Position numbers and translations under genes: made by a program. The notes beneath the pieces are model-generated. The model had not been told where the DNA came from and did not search any database. It saw only the letters and a program-made list of their open reading frames with translations. This document shows, one piece after another, positions 1 to 6,396 of a DNA stretch of 8,876 nucleotides. This DNA is from Candidatus Bathyarchaeota archaeon (GTDB lineage: Archaea; Thermoproteota; CALKCG01; B24; JAGTQN01), in the NCBI GenBank assembly GCA_018396395.1, contig JAGTQN010000019.1, positions 1-8,876 on the forward strand, given 5' to 3'. How positions within the stretch are numbered: the first letter of the stretch is position 1; each line of letters starts with the position of its first letter.

Positions 1-219
1 CATGCTGTCGAACTTCGGATATGTGGACCTGACCCTAATGGAGCCTGTTATGAACATTGGACCATAGTCCACGCCAATTCGCTCATCGATGCCTATGTTG
101 TGGATGTTCTGGCGGTTCCTTACAACTCGAAACTCTATGCTCTGGAGACCTGGTATTACTTCCCCATCGCACTTTATGTTAGTCACATTGGCGGATATGA
201 TCACAGGATTCTGGGGCAT
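1..219 (-). CDS. Contractile tail tube-like protein (partial, N-terminal 73 residues)
   Basis: This frame opens with ATG at 219-217 and stays open to the window edge, so the C-terminus is missing. A strong Shine-Dalgarno sequence, GGAGGTGA (226-233), sits 6 nt before the start. The visible protein has the early beta-strand pattern of Myoviridae-type tail tube proteins: a short lead, 'DGEVIPGLQSIEF' (residues 18-30), then 'IHNIGIDERIGVDYGPMFITG' split over residues 39-59, and 'SIRVRSTYPKFD' (60-71). Tube subunits of this class stack as hexameric rings to form the inner tube that the sheath drives through the target membrane. Position directly after the sheath gene is the usual order in contractile phages and in phage-derived injection systems. 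The family call rests on pattern and position, not on an alignment. A baseplate or other tail protein with the same fold is the main alternative. Confidence 0.66.
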   Translation of the reverse strand, partial: MPQNPVIISANVTNIKCDGEVIPGLQSIEFRVVRNRQNIHNIGIDERIGVDYGPMFITGSIRVRSTYPKFDSM

Positions 220-225
220 TCTTTC

Positions 226-270
226 TCACCTCCCATACGATTCCTTAATCCATTTAACCATCAGGCTCAT
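226..270 (-). other. 14-codon mini-ORF coupling sheath and tube genes
   Basis: An ATG at 270-268 overlaps the sheath stop codon as ATGA. It opens a 14-codon frame, MSLMVKWIKESYGR, whose TGA (226-228) forms the last three bases of the GGAGGTGA ribosome binding site of the tube gene. A ribosome ending on the sheath could restart here and finish on top of the tube ribosome binding site. The arrangement is visible in the sequence. A role in translational coupling, rather than chance, is inference, and the peptide itself resembles nothing I recognise. Confidence 0.3.
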
Positions 271-1619
271 GCTTGAACCGTGATGGTGGCGTATATATAG
301 TCCATGGCCCTAACGGGCCTTACGGCGAGATCAACCCTAACGATGCCCTGGGCGAAGTCCAGCTCTGAGGAGTAGACATCCACGAGGAAGGGGGGCTCCT
401 TCCCATCGACGCTGGGAACAATGGCTTCCTCCCTCTCCATCGTCATGAGGAACTCCGTGAGCTTCTGTCTGAGGGCTACCCGTCCTCCTGGAGTGTTCAG
501 GGTTCCGATGAAGTTTTCGGCTACATTCTTTACGCCTCGGACAGCCCGGTCTGCAACCCTCGTCACGCTGATCTGCTCCTTGCTCGTCGAGATGCCCTTC
601 TCTATGATGATGCCCCTTCCCCTACGGGCTTCTAAGGCTAGGACGCCTGCCTTCAAAAGCTCCGTCAGCTCGGAGGGTGTGTAGCGCCTTTCAAGCTCCG
701 ATATGCCCGTTACTGCCTTGAAGGTTGGGGATTCGTAGTAGTTTAGACGGCTAATAAGCCCGGCTACGGCCCCGGCAGTGCCGTAGGGAGCCACAAGGAT
801 AAACCTATCACTAGCGAGGACCTCCGTCCTTTTGACGATTTCTGATACCTTCTCCCCAGGAGCCACTGTTCCGATGCCTATCCTGTTCTTCGCATCCTTG
901 CTCATGTTCATACAGTGGGCGTCCACAAGGGCATGGACTTTAGGATCCCAGGAATCGCAAGCCAGGACGATATCGATATCCTCCTCCATCTCCAAGGTTT
1001 GGAGGGCCTCCTCATAGCCCTTCAGCTCAGGCTTTGCCGTTTCCCCGCCTGAGAGGGTCCCTTCCCCAGGCGCTGGGTTTTTGGGAACCTTCGCCTTCTT
1101 GGCCAAATCCTCAGCTGAGACTAGCTTAGAGTAGGTGTTTAGATAGTTGACTAGGTAGAGGTCGCTTGTCCTATCCATAGTAAGGTTATCGAAGCCCTCG
1201 AACTTCGTTCCGTTGGTCAGCTGGATGGAAACAGTCCCTTCCGCGAGCCCTGGAGCCACATGGTATCGAAGGTTATTTCCTGCCTCTCCCGGTAGCCTTG
1301 CTATGAGCCTTACAACCTCCGTTCCTTCGGCATCCTTCAATTCGCAGGATGCGTTCTTGGCACCAGCGGCCTCTATCCGGGATGCGAAGACTTCGTAGAC
1401 GCCATTAAGGAAGCAGAGCCTTGCATCCTTGGTTAGGCTATAGCTCGTATCAGTGCCGAATTTTTCGCAGAATTCCCTGTAACTAGTCACAGGTGTTGGC
1501 ATGAGGATAGGACCCTTCTCGGCCGTTCCTACGAGTCCCACAACCCCAGCAGGATGGAGCTGTTGAGGGACGATTTCCTTCACTACCTGAATTTCAACCC
1601 CTGGCAGAATTCGAACCAA
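267..1619 (-). CDS. Contractile tail sheath protein (phage or injection-system type)
   Basis: The 450-residue protein is the outer contractile sheath subunit, which shortens and pushes the inner tube through a membrane. The N-terminus has the sheath signature 'PGVEIQVVKE' (6-15), 'GVVGLVGTAEKGPILMPTPV' (25-44) and 'SYREFCEKFG' (46-55). The middle carries the variable surface domain, with the conserved 'TLSGG' turn (188-192) and 'YEEALQTLE...DIDIVLA' (202-220). The C-terminal sheath domain covers about 320-448, with 'RRGRGIIIEKGIST' (332-345), 'RVADRAVRGVKNVAENFIG' (354-372) and the closing strand 'DYIYATITV' (440-448). Length fits the family (about 350-500). The start is TTG at 1619, chosen because GGAGG (1627-1631) lies 7 nt before it and the sheath N-terminal motif begins at once. 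The nearer upstream ATG is out of frame. The tube gene follows after 47 nt. Phage, provirus and extracellular or cytosolic injection system cannot be told apart from this gene alone. Confidence 0.93.
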   Translation of the reverse strand: MVRILPGVEIQVVKEIVPQQLHPAGVVGLVGTAEKGPILMPTPVTSYREFCEKFGTDTSYSLTKDARLCFLNGVYEVFASRIEAAGAKNASCELKDAEGTEVVRLIARLPGEAGNNLRYHVAPGLAEGTVSIQLTNGTKFEGFDNLTMDRTSDLYLVNYLNTYSKLVSAEDLAKKAKVPKNPAPGEGTLSGGETAKPELKGYEEALQTLEMEEDIDIVLACDSWDPKVHALVDAHCMNMSKDAKNRIGIGTVAPGEKVSEIVKRTEVLASDRFILVAPYGTAGAVAGLISRLNYYESPTFKAVTGISELERRYTPSELTELLKAGVLALEARRGRGIIIEKGISTSKEQISVTRVADRAVRGVKNVAENFIGTLNTPGGRVALRQKLTEFLMTMEREEAIVPSVDGKEPPFLVDVYSSELDFAQGIVRVDLAVRPVRAMDYIYATITVQA

Positions 1620-1626
1620 AATATTT

Positions 1627-1631
1627 CCTCC
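1627..1631 (-). promoter_or_regulatory. Shine-Dalgarno site deciding the sheath TTG start
   Basis: GGAGG on the minus strand lies 7 nt before a TTG codon. No in-frame ATG gives a full sheath N-terminus, so this site fixes the start at 1619. Confidence 0.7.
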
Positions 1632-1676
1632 ATAAATTATATTTTTAGTCTTGAAAAATAAGCTTTTTCCTTCCGC

Positions 1677-1684
1677 TTTTATAT
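1677..1684 (-). promoter_or_regulatory. Putative TATA box of the sheath/tube operon
   Basis: The minus strand reads ATATAAAA inside GCATATAAAAGC. An archaeal start of transcription about 26 nt downstream would fall near 1655, leaving a leader of about 35 nt that includes the GGAGG site. No better TATA-like match lies closer at a workable distance. Confidence 0.45.
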
Positions 1685-1782
1685 GCTATAGCCCAAAGTT
1701 AAACGAACTTCTTGCTCAATAATAGACGAATTATTTCTACTGGACGCCAAACAAATAAGGGAGGTCGCATCGCATTTTAGAG

Positions 1783-2131
1783 TTACTCATGGATGAAGGA
1801 TGCACCTATCTGGGGATCCAGGGAAGAATAGCGGAGCTTCGAAGGCACTACACGAGGCAAGGAAGTAGCTTCATGAAAAGTCAAGGGTTTCGATTTCATC
1901 GAAGCTTTCATGACCTTCTCGTAAACTTCTGCTTCATTCTCAAGCTCAAGCATTCGTTTCAAGATCCTTTTGTTTGGCGTAAAATAATAGAGCTTACTCT
2001 GAACTTATTTCCTTTGTCCAGTAGAAGTATGCCGCCTTCCTCCTTCTAGTGTCTTCGAGTTTTCCACTAAGCACGTCTTCTATAAGCCTAGGTCTTCAAG
2101 CATATAACTCCAAGAAAGATTTTGGTACCAT
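1783..2131 (-). pseudogene. Remnant of a small protein gene, one stop and one frameshift
   Basis: Read on the minus strand from ATG 2131, the frame gives MVPKSFLELYA, a TGA (2096-2098), then 'RPRLIEDVLSGKLEDTRRR' and 'KAAYFYWTKEISSE', ending at TAA 1994-1996. Skipping the single base 1996 restores a long open frame, 'KLYYFTPNKRILKRMLEL' then 'ENEAEVYEKVMKAS', to the stop at 1783. The joined product of about 115 residues is basic and mostly helical, with natural codon choice, so a once-real gene with two lesions is the simplest reading. I do not recognise the family. Two sequencing or assembly errors would look the same. A plus-strand ATG frame over 1789-2049 is its shadow. Confidence 0.5.
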
Positions 2132-2274
2132 CAAAACAGAAGCCAGCTTAAAAAGGCTTGAGCGTTTAGGTGGTTTTGGCTTGCAGGTGTAGTGGCTGTC
2201 TGCCTGGCATCCTTAGCGCTTTCCCAAGGGCGTTTTCCATACGAGTGCAATAGTACAATCCCCTATGCTAACCA

Positions 2275-2568
2275 TTATCTCTGGATGTCCATTTTTATCA
2301 TCCTTCCGTCCCTAGGTTCCAAATCTATCGAATAAGGAATGCTCCATGCACCTATCTTCTCGACAACTCCCTTCTCTAAGGTTTCATAGCTATCAATAGC
2401 TTATCTAAAAACTGTGTTCAGTAAAGACTCTCCTTTAGTCCTTTCAAAATAGTCGCGTAAACATGACCGATATAGATAATGTAAGCAATGTAATGTAATG
2501 TAATGCAATGCCTTGAACCCATGCCTTCCTTGCTTCAATCGTCCACTTTCTTCTCCATGCCTTCTTCA
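2275..2568 (-). pseudogene. Doubtful gene remnant interrupted by a stop
   Basis: One minus-strand frame is open for 54 codons from just after TGA 2566-2568 to TAA 2401-2403, including 'LRDYFERTKGESLLNTVFR'. After that stop it continues for another 41 codons, 'AIDSYETLEKGVVEKIGAW' and 'IPYSIDLEPRDGRMIKMDI', to TAA 2275-2277. Codon use in the second piece looks like the real genes nearby. A second frame (2444-2677) overlaps the upstream part with 'MIPRGFLGAAQNLFDGG', so a frameshift may join them. No family is recognised. The five-base repeat falls inside the frame and would shift it if units were gained or lost. This may equally be chance open sequence. Confidence 0.3.
2486..2510. repeat. Pentanucleotide tandem repeat, YAATG x5
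   Basis: Five consecutive units read CAATG, TAATG, TAATG, TAATG, CAATG on the plus strand. It is the purest short tandem repeat in the left half of the window and lies in the non-coding or decayed stretch. Confidence 0.8.
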
Positions 2569-2815
2569 AGATATGCCCCCCATCGAAGAGGTTTTGAGCA
2601 GCCCCTAAAAATCCTCTTGGAATCATGAAAGATCGAACTAAGCTTTTGTTTTTATGATGAAGCTTATTTCTCTCCAAAATTTCAAGATTTTTCTAATCAT
2701 CTCTTCAGCCCTCTGGAGCTTTAATAGGATACATGCCCTCGATGCCAGTTCCAAAGGTTTTTATGGCCTCTTCAGACGAGAACAACCTAGATTTGCTTTT
2801 AGAATAGGGCTTAGG

Positions 2816-2827
2816 TATAATAAATAA
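2816..2827 (+). promoter_or_regulatory. TATA-like box of the TIM-barrel gene
   Basis: TATAATAAATAA lies just before the gene. Its distal half is centred about 26 nt before ATG 2851, which suits a leaderless or very short-leader transcript. ATG 2833 would lie too close to be transcribed from it. Confidence 0.45.
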
Positions 2828-2850
2828 AAAAAATGGAGGCGCTCTGTCAG

Positions 2851-4137
2851 ATGGATATGAAGCCCTACATAGGCGTCTGGACCTCTAGGAACGAAATGCT
2901 CCAGATGGGTTTCAAGGAAGCCTTGAGGTTCTATGCCGATTGCGGCATAACGGTCATTGTGGAGGGCTATGGAGCCTACCATCCTGAGTACTACAAAAAC
3001 CTCAGGTATCCCGTGGTCGAAAGGAGGGAGGAGCATCCAACCCTTGAGGAGGTTCGCCAGATGGCCGAGGAGGTAGGCATTGAAGTGGAAGTCGTTATGG
3101 ATCCGAAGGAAGGCCCTGGCGTGAGGAAGTATCCTGAGACGGCCATCATGGATGTCTTCGGAAACAGAAGCACCCTAGTCGCATGCCCATCGAATCCAGA
3201 TGTGCAAGCCCTAACCCTGGCAAGGCTCAGGGACCTCCTAGAGAACAACGATTGGGTTTCGAGGGTCGAGTTCGATGGTCTTTACATAGACATGCACCAG
3301 AGAATGACGAACCGTAGAGGTCAGCCCCCAGCCCTCTATCCTCTCCATCATCTGGCTCCTGAATCCTGCTTCTGCGAGTACTGCAAAGCCATAGCAAGGG
3401 AGGAGGGGGCTAATATGGAAAGGATTGAGGAAGCCGTCAAGGAGGTTGTGAAGGTTTCCCTGGAGCCCTCCTATGAAGCCTTCCTTAGGATTTCCGATAC
3501 CTTCCGTGGGCATTATGACGTCGTAAGATACTTCCTTGGAAGGCCTGAGCTTCTTGAATGGATAAGGATTAGGTGCCTCATCCTAGAGCGGGCCTTCGAG
3601 GCGATCTATGAAACCATAAAGTCCATAGATCCTAAGGTTAAGATTTCCCATGACATGCTTCCTCCTACATGGTCCTGGTCCTTGGCCCAGGATTATAGAA
3701 GGCATAGGGCCTATGCGGATAACTTCAAGATCATCTTCTTCAATAAGCGTACTGGAAGCTATGAGGCAAATCCCCTGATAGCCATAAAGGATGCCGATCC
3801 TGAGATTCCCGATGGCGATATCATGGATCTCTTCTCCCGCCTCACGGGCTATGAAGGACCCTTAAGCCTTTCGGCCTTCTCCCAGGAGGGCTTTCCTCCC
3901 ATAAACGTCTATTATGAGCTTAGGAAGGCTAGGGAGGAGGTTGGGGCTTCCTTCCCACTCATAGCTGGCATCGTAGGGGATGCTCCAGCGAGGCCTGAGG
4001 ATGTGGAGGCTGCTGTGGAGGCTTCTGCCAAGGGAGGGGCTGATGGCTTCTGTCTCCATACATGGTATGGGCATACGACGCCATCCAACTATGCGGCCTT
4101 CGGGAATAAGGCTAGGGAGTTTGCGAAGCCCCTTTAG
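2851..4137 (+). CDS. TIM-barrel protein of the hypothetical glycoside hydrolase-like type
   Basis: The protein has 428 residues, no signal peptide and no membrane segment, so it should act in the cytosol. It begins 'MDMKPYIGVWTSRNEML' on the first barrel strand, continues with 'CGITVIVEGYGAYHP' (31-45), and has a strand-four motif 'FDGLYIDMH' (141-149) with acidic residues where retaining glycosidases keep catalytic or binding residues. 'CFCEYC' (173-178) resembles the FC-x-x-C loop seen in GHL/DUF4434-like and beta-galactosidase-like barrels. The last strand is 'GGADGFCLHTWYGHTTP' (395-411). I infer a carbohydrate-active or related barrel; no substrate can be named. I chose ATG 2851 because the TATA-like box suits it and GGAGG (2835-2839) lies 11 nt upstream. 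An in-frame ATG at 2833 would add six residues (MEALCQ). It is a single gene, with no close partner on its strand. Confidence 0.72.
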   Translation: MDMKPYIGVWTSRNEMLQMGFKEALRFYADCGITVIVEGYGAYHPEYYKNLRYPVVERREEHPTLEEVRQMAEEVGIEVEVVMDPKEGPGVRKYPETAIMDVFGNRSTLVACPSNPDVQALTLARLRDLLENNDWVSRVEFDGLYIDMHQRMTNRRGQPPALYPLHHLAPESCFCEYCKAIAREEGANMERIEEAVKEVVKVSLEPSYEAFLRISDTFRGHYDVVRYFLGRPELLEWIRIRCLILERAFEAIYETIKSIDPKVKISHDMLPPTWSWSLAQDYRRHRAYADNFKIIFFNKRTGSYEANPLIAIKDADPEIPDGDIMDLFSRLTGYEGPLSLSAFSQEGFPPINVYYELRKAREEVGASFPLIAGIVGDAPARPEDVEAAVEASAKGGADGFCLHTWYGHTTPSNYAAFGNKAREFAKPL

Positions 4138-4575
4138 GCTAGGCTTAGATTAGATTAGATTAGATTAGGCTCGGACATCTTTCAGCCTCGATCTGGTTTT
4201 TGAACTGCTTGCTACTAGACTTCCCCTAAACAGAAAGAAAAGGATGCAAAAGATCCATTCGAAGAGGCGGGGCGACAAAGATGACTTTCAAAGCCTTAGA
4301 AGGAATCCGAACCGAATTTATCTTCATATCCTACGATGCTGAAATGATAGGTCCCCCTATTCGATAGCATACTGAAACTGAGGCTTGCGAGAATTATCCG
4401 ACAAACCTATCGGAACGCTCTGTTTCATCAACCTTCAAGTCCAAGTTGTTGTTAACCGCGATAAAATATATTGCACAGGCTTTTGAACCGTTCCGGAGCC
4501 CTCGCTAATCAACTAGGCTTTGGGCTTGGTCTCCCTAACCTTACTGTAATCGCTACATATGCTCCTTTATAGGGA
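4138..4575. other. Spacer between convergent genes, no gene seen
   Basis: This stretch separates two converging genes and holds a pentanucleotide repeat at its left end. A T5 run at 4197-4201 might end the plus-strand transcript. The longest open pieces on either strand are about 30 codons, with no ribosome binding site or recognisable motif. I see no RNA gene or mobile element. Confidence 0.55.
4145..4169. repeat. Pentanucleotide tandem repeat (TTAGA)4 TTAGG
   Basis: Four perfect TTAGA units and a TTAGG unit begin 7 nt after the stop codon of the TIM-barrel gene. It is the second five-base tandem repeat in the window, also outside intact coding sequence. Confidence 0.85.
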
Positions 4576-5715
4576 CTATGGAAGGGCTACGAGGAGCCGC
4601 TCGATGTCTCCCTCATTGTTGTAAAAATGGGGCGAAACGCGGATACAGAAGCCCTTCTTGAGACTGACCATGACCTTGGATGCCCGAAGCTTCTCGAAGA
4701 TCTCCTCCAAGGATAGGCGAACATGCTTGAAGCAGACGATTCCTGAACGCTCCTCTTCGCGATCATGGGGCGTTATTAAGTCGTAGCCCCTGTCCTCAAG
4801 ACCGTCCATCAAATGGGATGTTAGCCCCATTAAATGCCTCTCTATGGAGCCGATTCCAACGGATGTTAGGAGTTCGATGCTTGCCGTCAGACCGTAGATG
4901 CAAGGAATGTTGGGCGAACCGTCTTCGAAACGTCTCGCATCCTTCAGGGGCTCTACTCGAGTCGGCGGATGGTTGTAGGAGCCCCCCTCGGATACAACAC
5001 CCGAATAACCCGTCAGGGCAGGAATAAGCCTTGGTATCACTTCCCTTCGACAGTAGAAGAAGCCGCTCCCTACTGGACCTAGGAGCCATTTGAAGCCACA
5101 TGTAGTCAGGAAGTCTATCTGGCATTCCCGCACGTCTAAAGGCAACGCTCCTATGCCCTGGGCCCCATCCACTGCCAAATAAACGCCTCGCCTCTTGCAG
5201 AGCTGACCGAGGATTTTCAAATTGCTCCTGAAGCCCGTCAGCCAATAGACGAAGCTCACCGTGACCAGCCTCGTATTATCGTCTATAAGGCTTTCGATGT
5301 CTTCGATGCTAAGCCTTCCCTCCCTCAGGGGGGCGAAACGAGTCTCCACACCCAACCGCTTCAAGAGCATCCAGGGCACGACGTTAGCTGGGAATTCGCC
5401 TTCTGTGGTCACTATGTTGTCGCCTTCATGCCAATCGATTCCATTGGCAAGGATGACAAAGCCCCTGGTCGTATTACCTGTGAAAAGGATTTCCTCTGGC
5501 GAAGCGTTGATCATTGCGGATATGAGGTTTAGCCCCTTCCGCTTGCGCTCCATCCACTTCTCCCATCGTACCTCCTGCCTAGGCTCATCGTCGGCTATGC
5601 ACTCGTTGATGGCTTTCCTCACGGGTGTAGGCTGCGGTGGCACGGCAGCATGGTCTAGGAAAGTGCAAAGCTTCGTATGGGGAAATAGATGCCTGTATTC
5701 CTCGGGGTTAAGCAT
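4576..5715 (-). CDS. PLP-dependent class V aminotransferase / lyase
   Basis: The 379-residue protein is a fold-type I PLP enzyme of the class V family (cysteine desulfurase, selenocysteine lyase, isopenicillin N epimerase relatives). Visible signatures are the N-terminal 'LDHAAVPPQP' (20-29), the phosphate-binding 'TGNTTRG' (79-85), 'VDGAQGIGALPLDV' with ring-binding Asp183 (182-195), the PLP lysine Lys209 in 'TTCGFKWLLGPVGSGF' (204-219), 'RFEDGSPN' (262-269) and the carboxylate-binding Arg359 in 'IRVSPHFYNNEGDIERL' (358-374). The loop that carries the persulfide cysteine in true cysteine desulfurases has no 'HHCAQP'-like motif, so an epimerase-like or lyase role is more likely. The substrate is unknown. 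The start at 5715 is chosen because a TATA-like box lies about 26 nt upstream (leaderless) and the family motif begins by residue 20. The frame is open to 5958, but that extension has no family similarity and overlaps a decayed gene. Confidence 0.88.
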   Translation of the reverse strand: MLNPEEYRHLFPHTKLCTFLDHAAVPPQPTPVRKAINECIADDEPRQEVRWEKWMERKRKGLNLISAMINASPEEILFTGNTTRGFVILANGIDWHEGDNIVTTEGEFPANVVPWMLLKRLGVETRFAPLREGRLSIEDIESLIDDNTRLVTVSFVYWLTGFRSNLKILGQLCKRRGVYLAVDGAQGIGALPLDVRECQIDFLTTCGFKWLLGPVGSGFFYCRREVIPRLIPALTGYSGVVSEGGSYNHPPTRVEPLKDARRFEDGSPNIPCIYGLTASIELLTSVGIGSIERHLMGLTSHLMDGLEDRGYDLITPHDREEERSGIVCFKHVRLSLEEIFEKLRASKVMVSLKKGFCIRVSPHFYNNEGDIERLLVALP

Positions 5716-5737
5716 GGCTTTAGTGTTTTGAGTTTTT

Positions 5738-5745
5738 GTATTTAA
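5738..5745 (-). promoter_or_regulatory. TATA box of the aminotransferase, leaderless spacing
   Basis: TTAAATAC on the minus strand is centred about 26 nt before ATG 5715, and no Shine-Dalgarno sequence is present. It overlaps the TAA (5742-5744) that ends the eroded frame upstream. Confidence 0.6.
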
Positions 5746-6223
5746 GTTAAGCAGGAAAAGGCATCCTTCTTGAAGTTCGCATAATCGCCGACCATGATCT
5801 GCCATCCAGGCGTACCGTCTTGAGAACTTACATCGATGATGTTTTCCTTCGAATGTAAGTAATCGACGGTATCGGAACATAGTATCATCTGGACCGATTC
5901 CATTCGCCATTCTTTTTCGCGAATTGCCAGTACTGCTTGGCCTTAGGCGTAGCCACATGGCATGGGGCTTAGGATCTCATGGCCGTCGACAAGGATGCGA
6001 AGCGTGGCATTGCGTCCTCGTCTTTAGTGGGCTAAAAAGGCGAGGGAAACCTCCCTTAGTCCAGGAATTCTAAATCGTAAGACTTCTTTTTAGGACCACA
6101 TCCTTTTCGATGGTTTCAAAGGGCTCCTTGGGAGAATCCTCATCCCTGCCGCAAACGGAAGAGTCGTTTTAGATAACTTCGCTCCAGAAAAAGCCCTGAT
6201 GGCATCGTCACCTTCCCATCCAT
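5742..6223 (-). pseudogene. Eroded protein gene with several stops and frame changes
   Basis: The minus-strand frame ending at TAA 5742-5744 reads backwards through 66 codons with natural codon use: 'GQAVLAIREKEWRMESVQ', 'MILCSDTVDYLHSKENII', 'DVSSQDGTPGWQIMVGDY', 'ANFKKDAFSCLT'. It then crosses TAA 5943-5945 into 'NATLRILVDGHEILSPMPCG', TAA 6024-6026 into 'RFRIPGLREVSLAFLAH', and TAA 6090-6092. Upstream, coding-like text moves to another frame, 'DEDSPKEPFETIEKDVVLKR'. The 5' limit is set at an ATG about 30 nt after a TATA-like AAATATAAG (6249-6257), but frame choice there is uncertain. The pieces suggest a beta-strand-rich domain, perhaps a binding module; I cannot name the family. Three stops in one frame argue for real decay rather than a single sequencing error. 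Confidence 0.5.
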
Positions 6224-6356
6224 ACGTTACGCATCCTTGTGCCCGATCCTTATATTTCGTGAGTCGAAATGCAGGTTTCTTCTTGCAAACCCGCCCTAAT
6301 TAGAGCCGATACCATCGGAACGGAATTGGATTAAACAGAGCCGATTAGTGGTTGAT

Positions 6357-6361
6357 AAAAA
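6357..6361 (-). terminator. Possible archaeal T-run terminator of the hydrolase gene
   Basis: TTTTT on the minus strand falls 35 nt after the hydrolase stop codon. Archaeal polymerases can stop at short T-runs without a hairpin. The run is short, so support is weak. Confidence 0.28.
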
Positions 6362-6396
6362 GCCTAGACTTTTGAACTTTCGTTGGGATATGGCTC

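Larger units (their letters stand above)
2132..2815. other. Long spacer without an intact gene
   Basis: Nothing intact is seen between the remnant ending at 2131 and the promoter of the plus-strand gene. Both strands carry only short open stretches. The minus strand around 2275-2680 changes frame several times with fairly protein-like pieces, listed separately as a doubtful remnant. A pentanucleotide repeat lies at 2486-2510. No tRNA-like fold or hairpin with a T-run stands out. Confidence 0.5.

Noticed and set aside
89..283. Plus-strand frame of 64 codons at the left edge
   Set aside because: It is opposite the tube-like gene, which has a strong ribosome binding site and a tail-type sequence.
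1606..1616. TTCGAATTC-like stretch suggesting a tRNA T-loop
   Set aside because: It encodes the start of the sheath protein and has no acceptor or anticodon stem around it. No tRNA-like arrangement was noticed elsewhere in the window.
4145..4169. Resemblance of TTAGA/TTAGG units to telomere repeats
   Set aside because: Only five units, mixed sequence, inside a contig between genes; a simple tandem repeat is enough to explain it.
5261..5731. Plus-strand open frame of 156 codons opposite the aminotransferase
   Set aside because: It is antisense to a well-supported PLP enzyme, rich in Ser/Leu as shadow frames are, and has no motif.
5716..5958. In-frame upstream extension of the aminotransferase by 81 residues
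   Set aside because: The extension is rich in Arg, has no family similarity, overlaps an eroded gene in another frame, and lies upstream of the TATA-like box that places the start at 5715.
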